Below, piece after piece: positions 53,353-62,233 of a stretch of DNA of 64,000 bases (the first letter of the stretch is position 1; each line of letters starts with the position of its first letter). This stretch comes from Chitinimonas sp. BJYL2 (GTDB lineage Bacteria > Pseudomonadota > Gammaproteobacteria > Burkholderiales > Chitinimonadaceae). Made by a program: the position numbers and the translations under genes. The notes beneath the pieces were generated by a model, which was not told the origin of the DNA, did not search any database, and worked only from the letters and a program-made list of their open reading frames with translations. Location: the NCBI RefSeq assembly GCF_027257935.1, contig NZ_JANZKW010000002.1, forward strand, positions 62,001 to 126,000, read 5' to 3'.

Positions 53353-53694
53353 ATGGCTAAACACCGTAGCGAACGTCTACTCAAGAAACTCCACCTCGGC
53401 CCCTACCAGCAACTGGGATTTGCGCTCACGCTCAAGGTCAAACCCGAGGTGACTGCGGCGCAGGCCGAGGTGTTCCTCGCGGATTTCCTGAGCCATTGCA
53501 TCGAGGCCAATGGCCTGGTATTCGGTGGTGGCATGGATTGCGGCTGGGTGGATGCGGACGGCCGAGGCAGCGCATCGGAAGCGCATCGCCAACTGGTGGG
53601 AGACTGGCTGCTCGCGCGGCCGGAACTCGATACGGTGGTGATCGGTCAGCTATGCGATGCCTGGTACGGCCCGTTCGATCTGGGCGAAGCCTGA
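53353..53694 (+). CDS. yggL: YggL family (DUF469) protein
   Basis: This 113-residue protein matches the YggL family: KHRSERLLKKLHLGPYQQLGF at the N-terminus (split at residue 20) and FGGGMDCGWVDADGRGSASE in the middle. E. coli YggL has been reported to associate with the 50S ribosome, but a role is not settled. GGAAAG precedes ATG 53353, 33 bases after mfd, so it may share that transcript. Confidence 0.88.
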   Translation: MAKHRSERLLKKLHLGPYQQLGFALTLKVKPEVTAAQAEVFLADFLSHCIEANGLVFGGGMDCGWVDADGRGSASEAHRQLVGDWLLARPELDTVVIGQLCDAWYGPFDLGEA

Positions 53695-53869
53695 CGCTGG
53701 CGGGATCACTGCGCAGCCAAACTGGGCAAATCACAACAACCTGCCTGGACGTACCTGAATCAAAACAAGCACTTCCAGACGATAGCCTTGGCCGACATGA
53801 AACCGTCATGCTGATCGGCTTGTATGTGCACACGAATTTCACCAGAATCAGTTCAAACCGGAGGACGTA

Positions 53870-54322
53870 ATGACCGCAGTCCCTGCGATTTCCCTGCCCA
53901 TGACCGGCAACCAGACGTTTGATACCGCCGCGCTCGCAGGCTCGCTTTACGTACTCTACTTCTACCCCAAGGACAACACGCCCGGCTGCACCAACGAGAG
54001 TGCAGACTTCCGTGACCAGCACGCCGCCTTCAAGGCCGCCGGCTGCAGCGTGTTTGGCGTGAGCCGCGACAGCATCAAGTCCCACGAGAACTTCAAGGCC
54101 AAGCTTGAGATGCCCTTCGAGCTGGTATCCGATCCTGACGAGATGCTGTGCGAAGCGTTCGGGGTGATGAAAATGAAGAACATGTATGGCAAGCAGGTGC
54201 GCGGGGTGGAGCGGTCTACCTTCGTCATCGATGCCAGGCAAGAGATCGTGAAGGAATGGCGTGGCGTGAAAGTGCCGGGCCATGTGAGTGAAGTGCTGGC
54301 TTTCGTACAAACCCTTAAATGA
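53870..54322 (+). CDS. bcp: Peroxiredoxin of the Bcp/PrxQ family
   Basis: The 150-residue thiol peroxidase reduces peroxides through C40 in DNTPGCTNES. The resolving cysteine found five residues later in E. coli Bcp is missing (A45 here). C59 and C94 are present but not at a classical resolving position, so it may be a one-cysteine or atypical enzyme. GGAGG lies before ATG 53870. A strong terminator follows. Confidence 0.92.
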   Translation: MTAVPAISLPMTGNQTFDTAALAGSLYVLYFYPKDNTPGCTNESADFRDQHAAFKAAGCSVFGVSRDSIKSHENFKAKLEMPFELVSDPDEMLCEAFGVMKMKNMYGKQVRGVERSTFVIDARQEIVKEWRGVKVPGHVSEVLAFVQTLK

Positions 54323-54324
54323 CC

Positions 54325-54360
54325 CACAACGCCCGTCTCTGTACGGGCGTTGTGCTTTGT
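54325..54360 (+). terminator. Terminator after bcp
   Basis: A perfect 12-base stem (CACAACGCCCGT at 54325-54336 with 54343-54354) with loop CTCTGT is followed by CTTTGT. Confidence 0.85.
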
Positions 54361-54496
54361 AAGGTGATAGCTGATTTTGCTTAAGCACCTGCATGACTTG
54401 CGCGGAGACTTGGCCGTTGCCCACCTTGGGCGACAGGACAGGTCTCCGTTTTCATTTGTCACGCCGATTTGTTAACCAACCACCGCGAGGAAACCG

Positions 54497-55900
54497 ATGG
54501 CCGCTGCCCGTAAAGCCAAGAACACCAAGCTCTTCGTGCTGGATACCAACGTGCTGATGCACGATCCGACCAGCCTGTTCCGTTTCGAGGAACACGATGT
54601 CTGTCTGCCCATGGTGACGCTCGAAGAGCTCGATGGGCATAAAAAGGGCATGAGCGAAGTCGCGCGCAATGCGCGGCAGGCCAGCCGCTTCCTCGACGAG
54701 ATCGTCAGCGGCAAGGAAGGTGAGATCGTCGCCGGGGTGGCGCTGACCGGTCCGTCCAAAGGCATGGCGACGGGCCACCTGTTCTTGCAGACCGAGGCCA
54801 CCACGGTGGCGTTGCCGGCCAATCTGCCGGTCGGCAAGGCGGATAACCAGATCCTGACAGTGGTCATGCAGCTGGCACAGCAACACGCCAAGCGCGAAGT
54901 CGTGTTGGTGTCCAAGGACATCAATATGCGCATCAAGGCCCGTGCGCTGGGTCTTGCGGCGGAGGATTACTTCAATGACCAGGTGCTCGAAGATACCGAT
55001 CTGCTCTACACCGGTGTGCGCGAGATCGACCAGGCCTTCTGGGAGAAGAACGGCAAGGACATGAAGAGCTGGCAAGAAGGCGGCCGCGCCATGTACCAGC
55101 TCAAGGGTCCGGACTGCCCGAGCCTGCTGCTCAACCAGATGATCTGGCAGGACGGCGACAAGCCTTTCCTAGCGATGGTGAAGTCGGTTGAGGGCAAGAC
55201 GGCGGTACTCGAATCGATCAAGGACTACAGCCATCCCAAGAACGCGATCTGGGGCATTACCGCGCGTAATCGCGAGCAGAACTTCGCCATTAACCTCCTG
55301 ATGAACCCGGATATCGATTTCATTACATTGCTGGGTCAGGCTGGCACGGGCAAAACCCTGCTGACCATTGCCTCGGCCCTGATGATGACGCTTGAAGAAA
55401 AGCGCTACACCGAAATCATCATGACGCGCGTCACCGTGCCGGTGGGTGAAGACATCGGTTTCCTGCCGGGCACCGAAGAGGAAAAAATGGCCCCGTGGAT
55501 GGGGGCGCTCGAGGACAACCTCGACGTACTCAACCAGACGGATGCCGAATCGGGTGAATGGGGCCGTGCCGCCACGCGCGATCTGATCCGCTCGCGTATC
55601 AAGGTGAAGTCGCTTAACTTCATGCGCGGCCGTACCTTTCTCAACAAGTTCCTCATCATCGACGAGGCGCAGAATCTCACGCCCAAGCAGATGAAGACCC
55701 TGATCACCCGCGCCGGTCCCGGTACCAAGGTGGTGTGCCTGGGCAATATCGCGCAGATCGATACACCTTACCTCACCGAGGGGTCATCAGGCCTGACCTA
55801 TGTGGTGGATCGTTTCAAGGGCTGGGGGCATTCGGGCCACATCACGCTGCAACGTGGTGAACGTTCGCGGCTGGCGGATCACGCGGCCGAAGTGTTGTAA
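54497..55900 (+). CDS. PIN-PhoH ATPase (PhoH2/YlaK type)
   Basis: The 467-residue protein joins an N-terminal PIN ribonuclease domain (about 10-150, with acidic LDTNVLMHDP) to a PhoH ATPase domain. The latter has Walker A GQAGTGKT at 280-287 and Walker B FLIIDEAQNLTPKQ. Members of this type act as RNA helicase/ribonucleases in some bacteria, and the PIN part recalls toxin nucleases although no antitoxin gene is adjacent. GAGGAAA precedes the ATG. Confidence 0.92.
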   Translation: MAAARKAKNTKLFVLDTNVLMHDPTSLFRFEEHDVCLPMVTLEELDGHKKGMSEVARNARQASRFLDEIVSGKEGEIVAGVALTGPSKGMATGHLFLQTEATTVALPANLPVGKADNQILTVVMQLAQQHAKREVVLVSKDINMRIKARALGLAAEDYFNDQVLEDTDLLYTGVREIDQAFWEKNGKDMKSWQEGGRAMYQLKGPDCPSLLLNQMIWQDGDKPFLAMVKSVEGKTAVLESIKDYSHPKNAIWGITARNREQNFAINLLMNPDIDFITLLGQAGTGKTLLTIASALMMTLEEKRYTEIIMTRVTVPVGEDIGFLPGTEEEKMAPWMGALEDNLDVLNQTDAESGEWGRAATRDLIRSRIKVKSLNFMRGRTFLNKFLIIDEAQNLTPKQMKTLITRAGPGTKVVCLGNIAQIDTPYLTEGSSGLTYVVDRFKGWGHSGHITLQRGERSRLADHAAEVL

Positions 55901-55907
55901 GCAGCCA

Positions 55908-55939
55908 TTTGCCCGGCTCAGGGCAGCGAGCCGGGCAAA
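55908..55939. terminator. Hairpin after the phoH-like gene
   Basis: A perfect 12-base stem (TTTGCCCGGCTC at 55908-55919 with 55928-55939) has an eight-base loop but no T-run on the coding strand. A TACAAT -10-like box (55947-55952), possibly for parA, follows it closely. Confidence 0.55.
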
Positions 55940-55987
55940 GCCAGCCTACAATCACGGTATTGCGCATGCCCTACCGAGATTGCCTGC

Positions 55988-56758
55988 ATGACTATCATTG
56001 CCGTGTTCAACCAGAAAGGCGGCGTGGGTAAAACCACCACCACCGCCAACCTCGCTGCCGCTATGGCGCGCAACGGGCTCAACCCGCTCGCGATTGATCT
56101 GGACCCGCAGGCGCACCTGACCAGCATGTCGGGGGTCAAGCTACCCGCCACCAAAACGGCTGTTGGTTTTTTTCAGAACCACACGCCCTTGTCGGATCTG
56201 GTGGTGCAGTTACCTAATCAGGTCAATCTGATTCCTTCCCACATGGAGTTGGCGCGCATCGACATGATGCTGGGCAATAATCGTCGTGACTTGCGTGTGC
56301 TGAAAAAGGCGATGGCAGAGGAAATGCTGTCGAGCAGTGATACGCCAGTGCTGATCGATTGTTGCCCGATGCTGGGTGTTCTGTCGCTCTCCGCGCTGAT
56401 TGCGGCGGATGTCGTACTGGTGCCGGTTACAGCCGAGTATCTCGCCATGAACGGTGCGCAGCAGCTGGATCAGACTCTCAATGGTCTTACTGCGCAGGGC
56501 CTTTATCGGCCGCGAAAGGTGTTCATCAATCGCTATCAGCGAGGCCACACCACCTCGGAAAAGGTGCTGCATGAGCTTACCCGCCGCTATGGCAGAGACT
56601 TTTGCCGCACCCGTGTGTTCGAAAGCCAGAGCGTGCTGGAAGGGGTTGGCAACAATCAGGATGTATTCAGCTACGCCCCCGACTCAGAAGGTGCTGAGGA
56701 CTTCGGCTTCCTGCTCGATGAGCTGATCGAGACGGGATTCATCAAGGTCAATCTGTGA
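55988..56758 (+). CDS. ParA/Soj family ATPase, orphan
   Basis: This 256-residue Walker-type ATPase has KGGVGKT at 10-16, the A' segment IDLDPQAHLTS and a Walker B-like VLIDCCPMLGVLSL. Chromosomal ParA normally pairs with ParB beside gidB; here no ParB-like gene is nearby, so this is more likely a cargo-positioning ParA (for example polysaccharide, chemotaxis or pole functions). The classical IDCPPSLG reads IDCCPMLG. The next gene overlaps it by four bases, making that TPR protein its likely partner. Confidence 0.88.
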   Translation: MTIIAVFNQKGGVGKTTTTANLAAAMARNGLNPLAIDLDPQAHLTSMSGVKLPATKTAVGFFQNHTPLSDLVVQLPNQVNLIPSHMELARIDMMLGNNRRDLRVLKKAMAEEMLSSSDTPVLIDCCPMLGVLSLSALIAADVVLVPVTAEYLAMNGAQQLDQTLNGLTAQGLYRPRKVFINRYQRGHTTSEKVLHELTRRYGRDFCRTRVFESQSVLEGVGNNQDVFSYAPDSEGAEDFGFLLDELIETGFIKVNL

Positions 56759-57657
56759 TTCGGGTACTGCTGGCCGCTTTGCTGTGCGTGGCAGCGGAGG
56801 CAGCCGACATCGACAAGCTGTGGGATTTTGACCTGCCGGCAGAATCTGAACAGCGCTTCCGCACGGCACTGGTAGCGGCACAGCGTGAAGCGGATGTTGC
56901 CCTGCAGGCCGAACTGGTTACCCAGATTGCACGTGCACGCGGCTTGCAGGGTGATATGGCAGCAGCCAATGCTGCGCTTGATAGTCTGGTTCCCCGCCTG
57001 GCGGAGCTTCCTCCTGCAGTCAGCGTACGCTACATGCTTGAGCGCGGCCGTCTGTATCAGCTCGCTACGGACATACCCAAGGCCAAGCGGTGGCTACGTA
57101 ATGCGCTATCTCATGCGCAGCGGCATCAGCTGGATTATCTGGCGATTGATGCCTTGCAAATGCTGGGTTACCTGGAAACGGCCAAGAATGCCGTCGGCTT
57201 GCAGATGCAGGCACTCAATCTGGCACTGGCCAGCCAGGACCCGCGCGCGCAGAACTGGCTGGGTGTGCTCTATCAGAATCTGGGTTGGACCTATCGTAAT
57301 CAGCGTGATTATCCCAAGGCGCTCGATTTCTTCCGGCAGGCGCAGGCTTGGCACGAGCAGCGCGGCGGCGGCAAACCTTGGCTGATTGCCCGCTGGAGTG
57401 TGGCCAAGGTATTGCGCGAATCCGGCGAGCCTGACAAGGCATTGCTGATACAACTGGATGTGGAGCGCGGCTGGCAGAAATTGGGCCAGACGGATGGTCA
57501 CGTACTGGAAGAAATTGGCGAGAACCTGCTGACCTTGGGGCGTCGTGCCGAAGCGCGTCCCTACTTTGTACGCGCGCTAGACGTGCTGTCCCGTGACCCG
57601 TGGTTTGCCCGGAATGAGCCGGCTCGCCATGCACGGCTCGCCAAACTGGCGCAGTAG
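56755..57657 (+). CDS. Exported TPR-repeat protein of unknown function
   Basis: The 300-residue protein starts at a GTG that overlaps the parA stop. It has a short signal-like N-terminus (about 1-16, RVLLAALLCVAAEA) and then helical repeats in TPR style, clearest around NWLGVLYQNLGWTYRNQRDYPKAL near 164-187 (split around 180). If exported it would be periplasmic, which makes direct contact with cytoplasmic ParA unlikely unless the N-terminus is a membrane anchor. Function unknown. Confidence 0.78.
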   Translation: MIRVLLAALLCVAAEAADIDKLWDFDLPAESEQRFRTALVAAQREADVALQAELVTQIARARGLQGDMAAANAALDSLVPRLAELPPAVSVRYMLERGRLYQLATDIPKAKRWLRNALSHAQRHQLDYLAIDALQMLGYLETAKNAVGLQMQALNLALASQDPRAQNWLGVLYQNLGWTYRNQRDYPKALDFFRQAQAWHEQRGGGKPWLIARWSVAKVLRESGEPDKALLIQLDVERGWQKLGQTDGHVLEEIGENLLTLGRRAEARPYFVRALDVLSRDPWFARNEPARHARLAKLAQ

Positions 57658-57691
57658 CTGCCGTTAGCGCTGAGCACCGCGCAGGCTATAT

Positions 57692-59122
57692 TTATTCGCC
57701 TGAGGACCAGCCCCCGCCGGGTAGTGCCGCATTCTCGAAGCGTGAGTAGTGGCCCAGGAAGGTAAGCTTCACGACACCGGTAGGACCATTACGGTGTTTG
57801 CTGACAATGATCTCAGCCAGGCCTTTGTCGGGCGAGTCCGGATTGTAGTACTCGTCTCGGTACAGGAACATGATCAAGTCGGCATCCTGTTCAATGGCGC
57901 CCGATTCCCGCAAGTCCGACATCATGGGCCGTTTGTTGGGCCGTTGCTCCACCGAGCGGCTCAGCTGTGACAAGGCAATGATGGGCACCTTGAGTTCCTT
58001 GGCTAGCCCTTTGAGCGAGCGGGAGATTTCACCGAGTTCGGTAGCCCGGTTCTGATCGCGGCCGGAACCCTGCATCAGCTGGATGTAATCGATGACAATC
58101 AGCCCGAGCTGGCCACCAAACTGCCGGGCCAGCCGACGCGAACGGGCGCGGATTTCCAGTGCGGTCAGCGCCGGGGTTTCATCAATGAAAATCTGCGCTT
58201 CCGATAGCTTGCCAGCGGCATAGGTGAGCTTTTGCCAATCATCGTCTTCGAGCTTGCCGGTCTTGATCTTGTGCTGGTCGAGCCGGCCCACCGAGCCGAT
58301 CATCCGCATGGCGAGCTGCGCGCCGCCCATTTCCATCGAGAAGATCGCTACTGGCAAACCGGCATCAATCGCCACGTTCTCGGCCACGTTGACCGAAAAC
58401 GCGGTTTTACCCATCGATGGGCGCCCTGCCACAATGATCAGGTCGCCACCTTGCAGACCCGATGTGCGGGAATCCAGATCGGTAAACCCGGTCGGTATGC
58501 CCGTCACATCGCTGGGATTGTCGCGGCTGTAGAGCTCATCAATACGGGTGACGACTTCCTTGAGCAGATCCGGCATGGCCAGAAAGCCCTGCTTGCCGCG
58601 CGCCGATTGCTCGGCAATCTCGAAGACTCGCCCTTCCGCCTCATCCAGCAACTGGGCCGCCTCGCGGCCCTTGGGCGCATAGGCTGCATCGGCAATATCG
58701 GTGCCCACTGCGGCGAGCTGACGCATGATCGAGCGCTCGCGCACGATTTCGGCATAGCGCTTGATATTGGCAGCGCTGGGCACATTCTGCGCGAGCGAGG
58801 CGAGGTAGGTGAGGCCGCCGATGTATTCAAGCTGACCCGCGTTGTCGAGCGATTCGGCTACCGTTACCGCATCGGCTGGGCGGCCGGTTTCGACCAGTCG
58901 GGCCACGTGGCGGAAAATGACACGATGGTCGTCGCGATAAAAGTCGGCCTCGGTGATGGCATCGGCAATCCGGTCCCAGGCGCCGTTATTGATCAACAGG
59001 CCACCCAGTACCGACTGTTCCGCGTCAATCGAATGTGGTGGCGTGCGGATCGCCATCATCTGCGGGTCTGCGTCGCGCGCTTCTTCGTTAAAATGCGGGA
59101 TGTCGTCGTGATCAAATTGCAT
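57692..59122 (-). CDS. dnaB: Replicative DNA helicase DnaB
   Basis: The 476-residue hexameric helicase unwinds DNA at the replication fork. The N-terminal primase-binding domain begins TPPHSIDAEQSVLGGLLINN. The RecA-like C-terminal domain has Walker A GRPSMGKT, DYIQLMQG, LSRSVEQRPNKRP and a final arginine-rich region. It lies divergent to ratA. The expected neighbour rplI is not adjacent in the window. Confidence 0.96.
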   Translation of the reverse strand: MQFDHDDIPHFNEEARDADPQMMAIRTPPHSIDAEQSVLGGLLINNGAWDRIADAITEADFYRDDHRVIFRHVARLVETGRPADAVTVAESLDNAGQLEYIGGLTYLASLAQNVPSAANIKRYAEIVRERSIMRQLAAVGTDIADAAYAPKGREAAQLLDEAEGRVFEIAEQSARGKQGFLAMPDLLKEVVTRIDELYSRDNPSDVTGIPTGFTDLDSRTSGLQGGDLIIVAGRPSMGKTAFSVNVAENVAIDAGLPVAIFSMEMGGAQLAMRMIGSVGRLDQHKIKTGKLEDDDWQKLTYAAGKLSEAQIFIDETPALTALEIRARSRRLARQFGGQLGLIVIDYIQLMQGSGRDQNRATELGEISRSLKGLAKELKVPIIALSQLSRSVEQRPNKRPMMSDLRESGAIEQDADLIMFLYRDEYYNPDSPDKGLAEIIVSKHRNGPTGVVKLTFLGHYSRFENAALPGGGWSSGE

Positions 59123-59166
59123 GGTGATGGCGTATCTTGGCCGAGGCCGGCGTGACCGAGCCCTGC

Positions 59167-59172
59167 ATTCTA
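59167..59172 (-). promoter_or_regulatory. Probable -10 box of dnaB
   Basis: On the minus strand TAGAAT lies about 45 bases before the dnaB ATG, again in a GC-rich setting without a clear -35. Confidence 0.4.
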
Positions 59173-59209
59173 CTCGCGCTATCGCGCGGGATTTTCACTA
59201 AATGGTCCT

Positions 59210-59638
59210 ATGTCCCAGGTTCGCAAATCTGTCCTTGTTCCCTTTGCCGCCATCCGCATGTTCGAGCTGATCGACCGGGTCGAGGACTACCCACGTTTTC
59301 TCCCCTGGTGCGGTGAGACGACCATACATCTGCGTGATACTGACTGGACCATTGCAACGGTTGGGATTGATTACCTTGGCCTTAAATCCGGATTCACGAC
59401 CGAGAATCGCAAGCAGGAAAACCTGATTACCATGGAGCTCAAGGACGGTCCGTTTCGTGCACTTACCGGGGCTTGGCGCTTGATTCCGCTGACTGAGGAT
59501 GCCTGCAAGATCGAGTTTGAGCTCGATTACGAGTTCGCAAACCGGGCGTTGGAGAATCTGGTGGGGCCGGTGTTCGGCAAGATCGCGGCCACGTTTGTGG
59601 ATGCATTTGTCAAGGAAGCGGAGAGGCGGTTCGGATGA
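59210..59638 (+). CDS. ratA: RatA/Coq10-like START-domain protein
   Basis: This 142-residue polyketide cyclase/START protein shows the typical RVEDYPRFLPWCGETTI segment near 21-37 and a C-terminal helix FGKIAATFVDAFVKEAERRFG split near 130. The eukaryotic relative Coq10 binds ubiquinone. E. coli RatA was described as blocking 70S ribosome formation. Its stop overlaps the rnfH start by four bases, the standard ratA-rnfH pair. No ribosome-binding site is obvious. Confidence 0.92.
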   Translation: MSQVRKSVLVPFAAIRMFELIDRVEDYPRFLPWCGETTIHLRDTDWTIATVGIDYLGLKSGFTTENRKQENLITMELKDGPFRALTGAWRLIPLTEDACKIEFELDYEFANRALENLVGPVFGKIAATFVDAFVKEAERRFG

Positions 59639-59934
59639 GTCAGATCGTCAACGTTGCCCTCGTCTACGCCAGCCCTGATCGACAGCATCTGGTGCAGCTA
59701 GAACTGGCTGTCGGCAATACGGTGGGCGATGCACTGTCCGTGGCCCGAGGTATGGCCGAATTTGACGGCATCGACTTCACCCAGCTCAAGACCGGCATTT
59801 TCGGTCATGTCTGCAAGTCAGACCGCTGCCTTCAGGACGGGGATCGCATCGAGCTTTACCGGCCGCTCATCGCCGACCCCAAAGAGGCGCGACATCGGCG
59901 GGTGGCCTTGGGCAAAACCATGCGCAAGGCATGA
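59635..59934 (+). CDS. rnfH: RnfH family ubiquitin-like protein
   Basis: The 99-residue protein of the RnfH/UPF0125 family has a beta-grasp ubiquitin-like fold. Motifs are VALVYASPDRQHLVQLEL near 6-23, KTGIFGHVCKSDRCLQDGDRIELYRPL near 52-78 (split at 70) and the basic tail DPKEARHRRV. Role unknown. ATGA overlap with ratA implies translational coupling. Confidence 0.93.
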   Translation: MSQIVNVALVYASPDRQHLVQLELAVGNTVGDALSVARGMAEFDGIDFTQLKTGIFGHVCKSDRCLQDGDRIELYRPLIADPKEARHRRVALGKTMRKA

Positions 59935-59944
59935 TCCGCTGGGC

Positions 59945-60421
59945 TTAGCGCCCGCGGCCGCAAGCTTGCGCTTTTTCTTTGCGGGCCGCCGCCAGTAGCT
60001 GGTTCACTTCCGATACGGAAAGCTCGCGCTGATTTCCCTTGGCATCGGTTGCCGAGTGCGATGCGGCGTCTTCAATGCCCTGGAGCTTATCCGTTGCCTG
60101 CTTACAGGCCTCTTGGGCTGCAGCCCTCTCCGCGGCGGGATCGGATTTTTCCGCAGGCAGCGGGGGCGCCTCGGCCTCCGTGCCCTTTGGTCTTCTCTCG
60201 GATGCACCAGACTCCATCGAATCGCCGCCGGCACGTTGCACAGGCATCATGCCGCCGCTCTTGTGAATGCGAACCAAGTCACGCTTGACCGTGCCGGGTG
60301 GCGGCTGGTCACTGTATTGAGTCTGCCCGTTGGCATCGACCCACTTGTAGACCTCGGCTGCGCCGACCCAGCCTGCTGCAAAACACAGGGCGCCGAGTAA
60401 CAGGTTGCGGCTTTTCATCAT
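59945..60421 (-). CDS. DUF4124 domain-containing exported protein
   Basis: This 158-residue precursor has a signal peptide at about 1-21 (cut after VGA). It is followed directly by the DUF4124 signature EVYKWVDANGQTQYSDQPPPG. The rest is charged and low in complexity, with a helical AAQEACKQATDKLQGIED region. The function of the domain is unknown. Its ATG (60421 or 60418) overlaps the rmuC stop, so the two are coupled. Confidence 0.88.
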   Translation of the reverse strand: MMKSRNLLLGALCFAAGWVGAAEVYKWVDANGQTQYSDQPPPGTVKRDLVRIHKSGGMMPVQRAGGDSMESGASERRPKGTEAEAPPLPAEKSDPAAERAAAQEACKQATDKLQGIEDAASHSATDAKGNQRELSVSEVNQLLAAARKEKAQACGRGR

Positions 60422-61959
60422 CAGGTTTCCTCGTTCAGCGCGAGCGCACCGGCCGGTTGCGGTACCTCGCTGGGGTCGTCCAGACGGACATGTTCAATCT
60501 CGTCAAAGCGGCGGCTGATCTTCTCGCTGGTCAGCTGCACTTGCTGGGCATCTTCATGCGCCATGCGGATATGGTCGGCGAGCTTCTTCATGCGTTGGTC
60601 AAAACGGCCGAATTCCTTGCTCAGTTTGCCTAGCGCATCCTTGATGATATGCACTTGGCGGCGCGTTTCCACATCCTTGATCACGGCGCGGGCCGTATTG
60701 AGCACGGCCATCATCGTGGTGGGCGAGACAATCCACACCCGCTTGCCCATGGCGTACTGCACCAGTTCGGGATGATAGGCATGGATCTCGGCAAATACGG
60801 CTTCGGCAGGAATGAACATCACCGCGCCATCCGCGGTTTCTCCTGCGACGATGTACTTGTCACCGATCGCATCGACATGCTTTTTGACATCGGCCTTGAA
60901 CTGTCGTTGCGCCAGTGTGCGCTCGGCCTCGTTGGCAGCCGAGAACATGCGGTGATAGTTTTCGAGCGGAAACTTGGAGTCTACCGCCACCGTGCCCGTA
61001 GGCTCCGGCAGACGTAGGATGCAGTCGGCGCGCGCACCATTGCTCAGGGTGGCCTGCAGCTGATAGCACGACGCCGGCAGCACATTGCTGATCAGGTGTT
61101 CGAGCTGCACCTCGCCAAAGGCCCCGCGTGAGCGCTTGTCGCCTAGCAGTTCCTGCAGGCTCACTACATTGGTCGTGAGGCCATCGATTTTCTTCTGGGC
61201 CTCATCAATCGTAGCCAACCGAGCCATCACGCTCACAAAAGTCTCATTGGTTTTCTTGAAACCTTCGTCGAGCCGCTCGCTGACCTTGCCGGAAATCTGC
61301 TCCAGCCGTTTATCCACGACTTCGCTCATCTGCGTGATGGTTTGGGTCAGTTGCTCGGTGGTGCGCCGCAAGGTATTGAGCAGCAACTCCTGCTGTGCCC
61401 TGCCCTGCTCTCCCACCTGTTTGGCCACCAGCTCCAGCAGCTCCCGGCGCAGGGTGTCCTGCTTGTCCTGAATGGCGAGGGAGATCTCGCTTAACTGCTT
61501 GGCCATCAGCTCCCGGCCCTCGGCCAGCGCTTGGGTCTGCGCCAGTTGCATGGCTTGCAGGGCGGCAGTCTGGGCAAGCTGGGCGGCTTGCAGTGATTCG
61601 GTCTGGCGCAGGCTCAGGCTGTCGAGCCCCTGTCGGGTTTCGCGCAGCTCATTGCTCACCGCCTCGCGCAGACGCTCTGCCGATTGCGCCACGCTGTCTC
61701 GCAGGCGATCACCCGACTCCTGCAGGCTGTTGCGCAGGCGCTCGCCTTGTTCGGCAAAGCCCTGCCCCAGCGCATCGGACTGCCGCTGCAGGCCGGCATG
61801 CAGATCCTGCAGCATGGCGCGATGCTTTTCCTCCTGCTGAATACTCAGCGCGCCCAACAGCTCACGCTGGGTTTGCGCAAGCTGACCCAGGCGGATCGCG
61901 ACGAACCCGCCGGTCAGCAGAATCAGCAAGGCGGCGATGCCAAACAATAGTTCCAGCAT
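60421..61959 (-). CDS. rmuC: RmuC family DNA recombination protein
   Basis: The 512-residue protein has an N-terminal membrane helix (about 3-22) and a very long coiled coil (about 30-250). A C-terminal RmuC domain with a nuclease-like fold follows, including VDSKFPLENYHRM and FIPAEAVFAEIHAYHPEL. E. coli RmuC limits inversions at short inverted repeats and has been tied to phage defence. I take ATG 61959 (MLELLFG); the in-frame TTG at 61968 is less likely. It is followed directly by the DUF4124 gene. Confidence 0.92.
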   Translation of the reverse strand: MLELLFGIAALLILLTGGFVAIRLGQLAQTQRELLGALSIQQEEKHRAMLQDLHAGLQRQSDALGQGFAEQGERLRNSLQESGDRLRDSVAQSAERLREAVSNELRETRQGLDSLSLRQTESLQAAQLAQTAALQAMQLAQTQALAEGRELMAKQLSEISLAIQDKQDTLRRELLELVAKQVGEQGRAQQELLLNTLRRTTEQLTQTITQMSEVVDKRLEQISGKVSERLDEGFKKTNETFVSVMARLATIDEAQKKIDGLTTNVVSLQELLGDKRSRGAFGEVQLEHLISNVLPASCYQLQATLSNGARADCILRLPEPTGTVAVDSKFPLENYHRMFSAANEAERTLAQRQFKADVKKHVDAIGDKYIVAGETADGAVMFIPAEAVFAEIHAYHPELVQYAMGKRVWIVSPTTMMAVLNTARAVIKDVETRRQVHIIKDALGKLSKEFGRFDQRMKKLADHIRMAHEDAQQVQLTSEKISRRFDEIEHVRLDDPSEVPQPAGALALNEET

Positions 61960-62233
61960 GAAAATCAAACCTGCTTGAGGAGTTCAATGACGGGATCATA
62001 ACGCTTGCCGAGCTGGCTTGCGTGCTCATGCATCCGGGTCGACAGAGCGTACTTGGCCGCCCGAATGTCTGCTGCAGCGGCCTGGTTGCACCTGGGTGGT
62101 GAGGGACAGCTGCGTGGACGCTCGCCAAACTGGCTGAGACTTCAAATGAAGCGGACCGGCTAACATGTTGAGATTCTTGCGTTTCTGGCACTTCAGTTCC
62201 AAACTTGAAAATCCAACGTCATAAACGGGAACG
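61960..62233. other. Gap between divergent rmuC and flgA
   Basis: About 270 bases contain no supported gene. The only notable motif is TGGCAC-N5-TTCCA at 62186-62201, close to a sigma-54 promoter (consensus TGGCAC-N5-TTGCA) but with the conserved GC at -12 reading CC. Confidence 0.35.

Noticed and set aside
54497-55900. PIN-PhoH gene as part of a toxin-antitoxin pair
   Set aside because: No small antitoxin gene lies upstream; the flanking genes have their own terminators, so this looks like the stand-alone proteobacterial form.
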